This document shows, in pieces, positions 29,201-41,200 of a DNA stretch of 64,000 nucleotides. Position 1 is the first letter of the stretch; every line of letters starts with the position of its first letter. Under the pieces are notes generated by a model that was not told the DNA's origin, did no database searches, and saw only the letters and a program-made list of their open reading frames with translations. The DNA is from Paragonimus westermani (Eukaryota; Platyhelminthes; Trematoda; Plagiorchiida; Troglotrematidae). The translations under genes were made by a program, and so were the position numbers. The stretch spans positions 5,973-69,972 of the forward strand of contig QNGE01003022.1 in the NCBI GenBank assembly GCA_008508345.1, written 5' to 3'.

Positions 29201-32200
29201 TAGCCTGTTCAAGTGATTGGAACCCACAAAGCACTATGCACAGCGCCCGGTCACGTAATCCGTTCTTGCTTGTGCCAGAAATAAGGGACACAAGAACAGG
29301 AACGCCATGGAACTTAAGTGCCACCGTAGTTTGTCTAAGGCTGACAAAAAGTCACCAACTCCACTTGGCTGTATTCCCAAGACATCTGGTTTCTTTGCTG
29401 ATGGCTATTTGAGGTCCACAATTGCCACAGAGAAGTTTGAAACTCACGTGCTTCTGCAAACAAACCAAAGAACGTACAGTTTTGTTGCAAGCGTTTAAAC
29501 CCTTTTACAGACCTAATTAGTGCAGAGGGAAGATACGCTGCAATATGTCAACATTTCGTTTACGTACTGATGAGTAGTAGAGATTCTGGTTTCCACATTA
29601 ATTGAACATCAGGCTCAACTGATCGCATCTGTTGCATTCTCACCGACTTTTCGATCAGCCCCTTTCTTGTTAGAACTCGTCAGTAATGCATATCCTTGCC
29701 GTTTATTCTCATCAGTCGAACACACAGAACATTTAGGTTATATAGGACAAACAATTAAAGACAGAGTATGGACACATACATTCACATCAAGTATCATGCC
29801 ATCAACACCACAGCAACGCGAAATTACTTCAACCACTTTTGTGCACAGCGGCGGCTGGTGAGTTCTGATCAACACAGCTTCGCTAAAGGCCAGTACTTTT
29901 GGGTTCGGATTGTGTAGCAGTATTTTGAATGAGTTAAGTGAGTCAGCTTGGTGAGAGGTTCAGCAATTGATGATGCGGGATTTCGAGCAGCGGGTTCGCC
30001 GGTTTGAGAGAGTTGTGTTGTTTGAGAGAGTTGTGCTCTGCCTACGCAAACGTCACGGCAACTGTAAGCGAACTAGTAGATAAAGTGAGGGACAGAATAC
30101 AGTCAGACAAACTGCGTTCACGATTTTGAAGAACCGGCCATTTAGTGGTTTGAACTAAGTGTAATTGGGCAACTGCACACGTGCGAGATTGGGCGGACTT
30201 TAATTTATGTTTGATGTCTTTCGCCAAATGACCACCTGAATTGCAGAAAGAAATATATCTTTCTCTTGAGCTGTTTGGGCTAGCGCGTTGTAATTGTCCA
30301 TCTTGCTGGGGGGTTCTATGAATTTTTCAGGATATCCATTTGCCAGTAACGCCTTTTTTAATAGTCCTTGTTCTGTCTGCTGCTTATCAGAGGTGTAAAT
30401 AAGTATGGCCCTATGAAATAGGGTCCACGCCTGTATGCTACTGAGGCAAAGCTGAAGAGTTGAAGATATTGCCCGCTCCATGTTGCCTTACAATGGACCG
30501 ATCGCTATAATGTCCCACCCTCCTGCCTGGTGATGAGTATGCGTATGAAAGCTACGCTGCCGTTTGACTTCTTTTCATGGAACAAAAATAGATTCGGGTG
30601 AATAGAGTTCAGAAGAATGAAAACCAAACCGAAATGTCAAATATTGGTTAAAATGAAAATACTATCAAAATGCGATCTGCGTGATACGGCTTTGGCAGTA
30701 TTACCTGAAACTGGTCGTTCGATCACTCCCAGGAAGATATCAGCTAAAGTTAGGCCTAATGGACTACCCATAACCACTCCATCTATGAGACAGTCCCCAA
30801 AAGTAAACCTAATGTGTTTCCGTACATAATGAAGTGAGGTCCTTGAGATATTCACGTGGAATGTCTTTATCACACTTCTTAGGCTAGAGATAAGATCACA
30901 TAAAATTCGACCTACTCACGAAAGGGAACATTTATGAAGAGAGAATCTATGTCAATCGAATACATAGCTCAACACAGCCCGGCACGCCCAGTAATATCTC
31001 TGCTTGTTCAAAGGAACCCTCTAGGCAATGGGGGATAGCAAGTTGCGAATGGGATCCAGAATGTCAAATAGCCATAGAGCAACCTTACGATGGACTGAAT
31101 TGTTCATGCATAAAATTGGCCCCAGAGGTGCCCCATTCTTGTGTACTTTTGGTGCACTCCTCAGTCGTGGTGTTTTCATGCTTCGTGCGCCAATACTGAT
31201 TTTCAGCTATATTACCGAGTAACAACAGTGTCTGGAGTTACCCCACTATTCGGCTTTCAATCGTTTTACTTTCCTTAAAATTTCGTTGGTCTTTCAAAAT
31301 GGTGTTCATTTTCGCCATATAATCGTCTTTGTTCATGATGACAACAACACGAAGTGCCGCATCTCTCTCAATTTTTTCGTGGCTTGAGAGTGACCATGGT
31401 TGAGAAAACATTGCTGATGAATGAGTGCTGAAAAAAAGTGGTTGGAAATATTCACTAATTTTGCACGGAGTCAGCCCGTCTCATCAGAAGACGTGGACGA
31501 CTTGTCCTTCAATTGACCATACATATATATAAAGTGAACTTGCGTATTCAAACTGTTAACTTCTTCAGAAGGTAGTTTGAACTTCAGTCCAAGGGAGAGA
31601 ACACTTAACTACGTCCATGTGAACTAAGTCGATGAGAGATCCCGTACATACTTCGAACCACCACCAACTTCGATTATTTTCTCAGCGCCGCATTCCAACG
31701 GTTTTTCAAGTGTCACCAGTGCGCAGGACTACCAGTAAACCAGAACGCTGACAAGTGTTAAAAGAGATAATGTAGACATCGCCGAACGCGGCTATGTGTG
31801 CGCATGCACACATGATCTGACTACGTTAGTTTGACAGAAGGCTGAGGGCAAATTCAGCGATCGATCACCTACATCTTTTATCTACGTTTCCTTACTGGTG
31901 TGAAAACGTGATGGGTCGGAGCAATGAATTATATGTGTACAATCGGCATCGATCTTGACTTCTACATATTGCCGCCTGAACCGCCACTGATCCTGATGTA
32001 GACGCAATCAAATCGACATTTAAAAATGATCTGCGTAAAACAAACATGGCACGAGTGCGACACGCTGACGACTGTCAAGGCTGCCAAAATGCAAGGAAAT
32101 TCTATAATCGAGGTAAGTAATTCACTGATCCTTAAATGACATTTACCGAACTTATTGGCAGTGCAACCAAGGGTGGCATACCTCCTCAAGCCGGTCACTT

Positions 32201-35200
32201 CTTGATTGTCTACATTTTTTGGCAAGACTGGTGGCGCACCACGCCCACAGCTGGTATGTGCACAGAATACATGGTCGGATCACTTATTGTGTGTAACATA
32301 CTTTGTCTGCTACATAGCCGTATCGCTCACATAACATGCGGCAGCACTAGCGCAGATGGAAATTGTTGAACACAATAGATCAAATTACATACGGCGCAAT
32401 TATAAAAGAATATGCGGGTAATCAGAGCCCGAGGTAAATAACTTGCTCTACTTAAAGTGTATAGTTAATCGTCTGTCCCCATTCACTATTGATACTAGTA
32501 CACTAGCAGTTGGTCTGTTTCCATACAAATATGCATCAAAAACGTGCATAAAACGAAGCCAAACACGAAAACACGACAGTGAAGTAACCACAGAGGCGTG
32601 GGCCTGTTGTGAAGAATCCCCGACAGGCGGTAGTCAAATAATCTAGGCCACGATGACATCGATGGGAGGATTTCCAAACGATCATTAGTTAGCTATGGTA
32701 ATCACTTTTACTTCATACGCAGGATGATAAGAATCTGATTATTCACCAAACCTAGAAAAGTATTGCACTAGAAACCAAGTTCCAGAGGACAAAAGTGACC
32801 AATGGAACAATTAGGAGTAAAACGAAGAACGGAACGATTACGCGATGGCTTGGCCTATTGCGGCATATAAATGGTTCAGTGTTACCTAACACTTTACTGT
32901 ACATGAACAAAGCGGAATGTGCAAACATGAAAATTAAATAACGTAGGAGAACGTCTGATCGATCGAAATCTGGCCAGACAGAAAGTGGCAAAGTAAGGGT
33001 CAATCAAGATCAATTAACCGGTCAAAAGCAAGACGACTTTTAAGGGCGTTTTTCCATCGATTAGATACAACATGATCATTCGGTTGTGGTAATCAAAATA
33101 ACTCCAACAAAAGTTCAAAAGGCACATTATGATCCAGCATAAAAGGACAGAGAGGAAGATTATAAACGCCTAGACGTCGATCCGTTACAAACAGCGGACG
33201 ACCTACCTCACGAGCTAGTTTCTGGTAGGGTGCCCGGTCCGCAGCTCCTAACTTATACCACCATTCCCCCAGAATTTGACTAGCGACACGATTGTCCATC
33301 GTCGGATAGAGTCGGAGTACTTCGCCACGATGGCGCATAGAAAAAATGATGAACGCATTCATCGGACGTCGTACGTGTTGGTTCGAAGGTGTTGTACCGG
33401 CGCTGATACAATCCGGCGATTCGTCGACACATGCACCGGTCTGATCACATCCAAATGTGAGGTCAGGGAGGTATGAGACTACAGAATGTTGCTGCAGTAG
33501 GAAGAGCAATAGAAAAAGGCCGTAACGATAGTTGCTCTCAAGTCATGTTAATATAGAGTGTTATAATTGTTTTCGTCAAGTAGTCCAAAATCGCAGTGGC
33601 GAAAATGTGTTTATGGTAGCACCTTACAAATTTGACGGCACCAACAGCTTGGCAACCTTAATATACACGTACGCTTCACAGTATGAACGATTACAGTCGC
33701 AAATGATGTTAGAAAGAAGCAGGCTAGAAAGTTTCTCCGCGTCCAAAAGATCAGAACTTAGCCAGATAGTGAAAACAAACGACTCGATCATGAGAACACG
33801 TAGAGAAGAAAATCGTTTGTTCGATGATTTCTCCTCGGGCTAGATGCAATACAGCTATGCGGATTGCTGTTAAGACAGGAAAAGAACCGCCAAGATGGCG
33901 GAAACAGAACAGAGTTAATGGGTTCGACGATAACGAAAAGCGAGAATTATGCAATCATAGTACGACCAACATATCAACGTGGATGGATGAGGCAACGAGT
34001 GGCTGCAGTGACCGCAGCATCATCACAGAATGCTAATGCCACTTTGTTTGTCGGACGGCATTCAAGAGTATCACTTCGAGTAAACTAGCAACTGTTTGGT
34101 GATGGCTTGCACATTTACAATTATGTTTACATTTGCCTGGGACCAACAACGTCTCTGAAACCTTTCAATCCACTTTTCAAATCTTCGTGGCTAGCACCGA
34201 GCAGATCAGAGGCTGTACTGAAGGCATCGCTACATTAATCACCATCCGCCCTTTTACTGTTGGGCAAAGGAACATTGTGAGGAAGATAAGGTTACCACAA
34301 CCATCCTTTGACGACCTGGAAGTGTATGGCTCATCCATCTTTAGTATATTGACTCAGTATGCATGTCACCCACCACTGTTTCCATTTTGATATAACTGTG
34401 TCACCTTTCGTCAAACCTATCAATAACAACATGTCCGCCAGACCTCTAGATAGTTGTTTTGACCTCAGAAACACAGATCTACAAAACTGTACTCTATTTA
34501 GTCTGACGGCAGATAACCGAAAGGGTGAACAGGTTCGTCACATGGTCTTCTGGCTAACTCAGTTAGGAAAATGTCACCATTGACTTCTCCGTGAAGCACC
34601 TGATTAATTCACACTGACATCTGAGCAGAGGGAAATTTCGAATAAAGAAGTGAGATTTAGACGACCTACCGATGATGAAGCGGTATTTGCGCCATCAGCA
34701 TCACACTCTGGCTCCGGCGGGAAGACATCATTCATGTCCTCCTGAGTTGGAACGTCTGGAAAGGGTGAGAGAAAAGTTAGGAATTAATCAAGTAGTTTAA
34801 TCAGTTTTTCTCATCTTTCCTGTTAACGGTTGTACATTACGTCTTCCTGGAGAAATTCTCTCTGATTCCCTGGTACCCCTGAGCCCTGACGCGACTTACG
34901 TCACGCGTCTAAAAAGCCACAGGCGGGATATTCAACCTTCACCTCCACGGAAAACGTTGCGCCAGGAACAAATTCACCGTGATTTGTGCACATGCCTTTC
35001 TGTTTTCATACACATCGGCTCGCCTAAGACGCTTCTACAGCCGCCGTACGATGGCCCTTTTAGACTGCTTGACCGCAAAGATAAGTATTTTGTCATCGTC
35101 AAAAACGGAGCGTTGCACGCGGTAAGTATTGACGGACTAAGGGTTGCTTACGTTGATCGCGATTCCACACACTCATTACGTCCGTCAGACGTTGCCCACG

Positions 35201-38200
35201 TAGATGTTTCCAGCAAACGTACCCTAGACCCATCTACCGACCTAAAAAACCTCACTCACTCTACCTAACCCATGTTTGACAACAATGACCGTAACTTAGT
35301 TCCTGTCTCCCAACACAAGCCGTGCACATCGCACACCCATTCCGGCCGAACTATTGGATGACCGACAAACCGTGAAAATGATCACCATTGAGTCACTGTC
35401 CGTCTCCTTAGTCATTGAGAGTTTCCTCTTCCCTAACGCACTAGGGGGAGTTATGTAGAGTCTGTTACCTTCTTACTCTCTTGCCACATATTATTTTTCA
35501 TACTCGATAAGTTCACTATACATATAAGCTACTTGTCTACTGTTTGAATCAATGAACATTTCGTCCTCGCGTGTTTCGTCTTCTGGTTTCACGTGGTCGT
35601 TGTTATCGTGAGCTAACAGTGACAACATCCTTTTAGCACACCTGAAGGAACCGAATTAACTGAAATATACTCATTATTAAAAGGGAACCTTCTCCCAACA
35701 CACAGCGCACTTAGTATGGTAGGATCTACCGTGGACAGTTACCGTGAGTCATTGTAATCGCCTTGTAGCATTGCTGGTTCAGTTTTTTGTTCCACTACAT
35801 AAGTTCCACGCTCATTGAAAAAGCATTCGTACTCAACGCCGGTCGGCATGCCAACACCTGGAGAGAAATCCGGTGCCTTCCATTGCGAAACACTTCATCG
35901 CAGCAATCCATGTGTTTGAACTTCCCACTTCGTTTATGGTTTTATTATGCAATCACAACCTCAAGATATTGATGCTCTCCGAAGGGTTGTTAAACCAGCG
36001 CCATACACCGGCTCTCTGTTGGTGGAAGGTGCTGACGCGATCAATCTCGTTATCGGTGACAGTGAAACCGTTTACGCCATTCGGGTATGTACCCATTTGA
36101 TGTGCGTTTGTTTCGTGGTTTTATCACTACGCGCTTAGCTCAAATAACTAAATGTTTTATGCAACCGATTGGTAAGAATAAACACAATGCTTGTATCTCA
36201 TAATCCGTGTCTTCTAGCTATGTTTAAGAACTGGATGCTTCATTTTTCACGATGTTTGATATTGACAATGACATTGTGCGTACTGGAACGACCCGCACAC
36301 ACTTTCGCCTCAAGCGTAGGATGTCGTCTCTTGGGCCCTGAATTCACAGTACAATCGTTCCACATTGGTTCGCTGATGACTCAAGATTTTTCCAGTTTGA
36401 TAACAGAACATTCACCTATCGGGTTATCAATAACCTTTTGTGGCTGGAGAATCTATGAGTATGGTTCATGAAGTACAAATGACGTGGATTAAGCAACAGA
36501 ACAAAGTTGTATTTAGCCTGTCAAGCAAAACCGTGGCGGTCGCTACAAGGGAAGTCGTAGATGCCAAACACATGGTTGCTTCCGACACTTCACGGGACCC
36601 GCTTAGCATGCTCGTTGATGAAGAGTAATCGATTATAGATGTGTCGCTGTAGAAAAGTCCCACTGTATCTTCTTTCCGAAAAAGGTATATACAACAACAA
36701 TTGATGATGGTCACGGCAACATTATTACCACTACTGCCTTCGACCTGAAAACGAACCCTTAGCAAGTAACAGTTAGAATCTGTTGGACCTCAGCAGGAAA
36801 GCTGAAAAGAAAGCAAGCTTTTCACACACCTGCACACATTTGTAGGATGTCCACAGTCCAGTCACACTAATACACCCCGATATGAAGAGTAAAATTGGTC
36901 TTGCGTGTGTAATATGATAACACACGGAAATAACGTGAGCATAGTTTGGTTACCGAAAAGTAAAGCATGCAAGCGTACAGACGCTATAAGTTATATACAA
37001 CGAAGCGAAGTAAGTTAAGTCCTAGTGAAAATTGAAGGTCAGACAGGATATCTTTAAACATTTGCAAATAGTGCTTATCGATCCCAACTGGGCTTATCGC
37101 GAACATACTTCCAGGGTGGATTACACAGGGAAAAATTGTTGAATGTTCGAAACTTGCCAGCAGCACATTAAAAAGAGAGAAGAACATTCCAATTTCGACC
37201 GGCTGCACGCGCAATCGTGGAGCTAGTAAGCTTTAGGAAAATCCCCATGTAATATCACAGAATAACTAAACGGATATACATCCATCAGCTTACTATCAGT
37301 TCCGGTCCATCGTTGACAGCCTGGCCTACCGCGTCCACTCGGCTTTGTTGTCACTGGATGGCAAACACAAGGCAACCCTTTCTGATTACAACGCAACAAT
37401 TGCAACAGCAGCATGGCATTCAGCCGTTTCTAACGATCCCATTGTGGGATTATGTTTAAAACTGTGGCCAGTTGATACATTTCAATCTTAAAGTGTCTTC
37501 CTAACTTGTCGTGAGTTTGGATATCCTACAAAGTGCAAATTCCCACACTGCTCACTTCATGGAAGTTCGAAATCGCTCACAAGCAAGCACCTCTGCTCAA
37601 GTATGCAGGTGGCAACTTTTGAATCTAACGCTCACAAATGTCTGTCCTCCTTTGCTCTACATAATGGTCTTTCTGAACTGTCTCTATTACGCTACAGTTT
37701 TCATTCTCAATAAGTGAGATAGCAGTGGCTTTTGGAAAGCACTCACAATTATCAGTTAAAAACAAAAGCACCAGTAGGATACATTATAAAAACTATTTAG
37801 GCGGCGTTGAAATCCACGTTACCTATTCGTGTGACGGATGCCTTCATATAAGTTGGAATATTTGTACTGTTCAGTTTCATATACTCTTATACAGCGCTCT
37901 ATGAAAGCAACCATACGCTTCGTTGGTTGCATTGTCTCTCAGCAAATTTCACTGGCCACCAGACTAAACACTTCAAACCTATTTTCCGATTCATTAAAGA
38001 CTCGTTCAGCTTTCGTAGTAGTTACAATTCCTAAGTGAGCGAATTGATTGTTCTCAACTGTTTGTAGCCTGTTTTCTGCCAAACCCTTATTTGATTTTAC
38101 CCTCTCTTCACACTGACCGTCTATATGTATAACCACATCTTTAACTAGCTTAAACTACAAAACTGTGATATATATATATATATATCACAGTTTCGAAACT

Positions 38201-41200
38201 TTAGGTGAAGTAACGTTATTCCGTTGATTGTAGGTCACATGTCAAGAGTAAAGAAATAGAGTGCAAAACTACGTCCCAGTTACAGGTGTTGCACTAGTGG
38301 GAGTATCTGAAGATGAAAGGAGGGAAAATGAATCAGTACCAGCAACAAGATAAATTGGCTATAGTCAATTCCTTCCAGGGAAGCAGTAAGTGGACAGCGC
38401 AGTTTGGTCCTTTTGCATTCGAACTAATTCAGACACTGATGCTATCTAGGTAGATCGATCAAAAGCCGGCCACCAAGTATCTAATAGACGGCAACCCTCA
38501 GCACTATTTAGAGTATTTTCGACTTTCATGATTTCGATGGCTCCGGTATAGCCTTAATTTGGCATTTAATTACTTGAACATTTTTCAGAGCTGACTGTAA
38601 GGGGCTTCTCTATGAGGTGTAAAACGCTATCAACAATTAGTGCTAAAGATTGCTCATGGAATTACGAGTTTTTCATCATATTTGACGTATATTATCTACA
38701 GGAGGTAGAACCGTGTGCACCACTCTCAATTTTGCACATACCAGATAGACATAACTTACCTGATAACCGCAGATCAGGTGTAACTGATGTGCACACCGCA
38801 CGCGTGGGTCCAACCGGTTCATTCGCGACGTACCATCCGAACGACTCCGAAACTGTTTCATTTCCGTCCCTGTGAAAAGCGGGGTCAGAGGCTGTCTGAT
38901 CTGAGAACGGTACATTTTTTTTATTCGATTTATCTGGACTATCCGATCCGAGATCTTCACTACCACTTCCGTCACCGACTGCTCCATCCGTTGAATAGGA
39001 CCGGATGTCTTTCGACGTGGACGAATCGAGCAAGAGTGGGAGCAGAGCTAATGGGGTTGGGACGGTTGGAAGCGATTGTGAATTGATATTTTGGAAGCAA
39101 TGAGAGTCTGTTGATTCAATTGATCCTTGGCCAATTAGAGATCTGTTTGGAATGACGGGACTCATAGTTACAGTGGTTTGATGAGCAAGCAGCCGGCTAG
39201 GATATATTGCACAGCTGGATGTAGTCAAAGAAGCAGCCAGAATGGGTCCACTTTGAGTTGTAAGTTCACTGGCGGGCTTTAATAAGCATGAGACCCGTTG
39301 TAATTTCGTTGCCGGAATAGGAGTGGAAGTGGTAGCACGAGGGTGATGAGATTCACTGGATGTCAGAGCAGCCACTGCTGCTACATAACCCATAGCTCGA
39401 ATTTCTTTACCCTTAGAGGCAAACGGATGGGTAACATAACAGATAATTTGCCGAACTCATATGATGGATGAAATTATGGCGAAACAAGATCAGATTACAT
39501 TCCGTAAATAAGCTACTTGGGATTTCGAAAGTAGTTCCAATTAAAGTGAAGAAATAATACCTTGACTACGGCTAACAGCTGTACATCCAAAATTAAAGTG
39601 CCAATGATTAAAAACAGTGGGTTAGGAAATCAAACCCACTGAGAGTCGACTCCCATTTAATACATTAGCAATTCACTGAGTACTGATGGGTGGAAGAGGA
39701 TTTTGGTTAACACAAATCATCCATAAATGATCGCAAACTTCGCGTTCCTATACACATTTTAGCTCACCACTTTCGCAAAGGAGCACTAGGCTCGAGATTG
39801 TCACAGCTCGTCGGTCGTGTACGTGTCATCAGCAGGATTTGAACTCCGACTAAGTTTTCATAAGGTGAACGTGTTGACCACTGCACAGATGAGTTCACCT
39901 TAGCCACGACCGAATTATCATATGTGAACACCCAGCTACGTTTGCTTATGGAGTGTTGATTAGGAATACAAAATTTGCGAATAACTGAGTGACACTCTGA
40001 TCATATTGACCAAAACCCCCCACCACTTATCAGTAATCGAAACAACCAATAAAAGTAACGAGCAAAACACGTTCTGGAGTTAACCGGATAGTTAGCCTAC
40101 CCTCCAGAACATAAGGCAACCTGAGCATTACTCACGAGCGATTGTGGCTGGGCGCTTGAATATGATAATTCCGTCGTGGTTACCGCAGTTATCTCGTGAC
40201 AGCGACACCAGGGTTTAAATCCTTGTCTTGACAAGGAGTTACACACCACTGACGAGCTCCGACAAGAGTGAAACACGAGTGGAGCGCTGCTCTTCAAAAA
40301 CAATTGGTTAAAGAATGTATGGTTACAGGCAATGGTGTGTTCGGTTGTTTCGCGGAGTAAAAAATGATAAATAACAACAACTTAAATAATTGTCTATCTT
40401 TTCACATAAGTAACGAAGCTTTGCTCTGACTTCTATTTTCTTAAATTTCCAGTTGTTGCTGTGAGTAGATGCATGACATGGTCAGTCTACCTACCGAGGG
40501 TACGAGAATATTCTAACAATTAAGGCGTATACCGTTTCTCTCCATTCCACACTGCTTAATTGTTCGATTTACCAACGCAAACGCGTGTTCATGGTTTACT
40601 ATCAAAGGATTTCGTACCTTTTTGTTCAAAGCATCTACCGCGTTGTATCTGAATCGTTCGTACATAATTTGTTGACAGTCTCCTGTAAGTATGCGACGCG
40701 CGAAACTATGCACCTGGGCAAAAGCAGTTATTTAGGAACACCCGGCTTGAATCTTTTTCATGCTCCTTACTTAGGTCGACTTCCATGAAACTCCATTCCG
40801 ACTATCTTAATTGAAATACGAAAGTGAACCAACAGTACTTTTCAAATGAGTGATTGCGGTTAAATATTCCATGAATTCTATTGTGACTACTGAAGGTTAA
40901 TATCTTGTGACTCCAACTCACGAAGTTGATCGTTCTTCATTTTCAGGTGAGTACGGAAAATTTCGAAAATTAACCGCTTGAGGCGCATGGCGACGATCAA
41001 TGAGTTGACCTGGCTGGTAAGAAAATCCGTCGAGGTACAATTAGTGTTTAACAATAAGTGTCTGATGCGCTCGATCTCTCGCACGCATTTGCCAAGTGTC
41101 TGCACGACGCACACTCCCTCGCGTGCGTCGGTTTGTTCCTCCCTGCCTGGGATTTGCCTTACCAAAGTGGCGTTGACCTTATCGGTCGTTATCAGTTTTG

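Larger units (their letters stand above)
28047..33206 (-). other. capicua intron splitting the HMG box
   Basis: 5.2-kb intron, GTAGGT donor and CACCCAG acceptor. It contains a dispersed repeat (28381-28700) and a Penelope-like remnant (30200-31250). The remaining sequence, including 31251-33206, shows nothing recognisable. Confidence 0.7.
33479..38759 (-). other. capicua intron upstream of the HMG exon
   Basis: 5.3-kb intron that holds the 3' end of a Ty3/gypsy element (34822-35650) and a (TA)n palindrome (38160-38193). The rest, including 35651-38159, shows no assignable gene. Confidence 0.6.

Noticed and set aside
29667..29861. Plus-strand [15 protein letters not shown] as a GIY-YIG endonuclease for the nearby Penelope remnant
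   Set aside because: It is on the opposite strand to that reverse transcriptase, lacks the other GIY-YIG residues, and starts in a short SINE-like block.
33532..33843. Plus-strand 103-codon frame beside the HMG exon
   Set aside because: No recognisable domain, charged low-complexity sequence, antisense to a capicua intron; no independent support.
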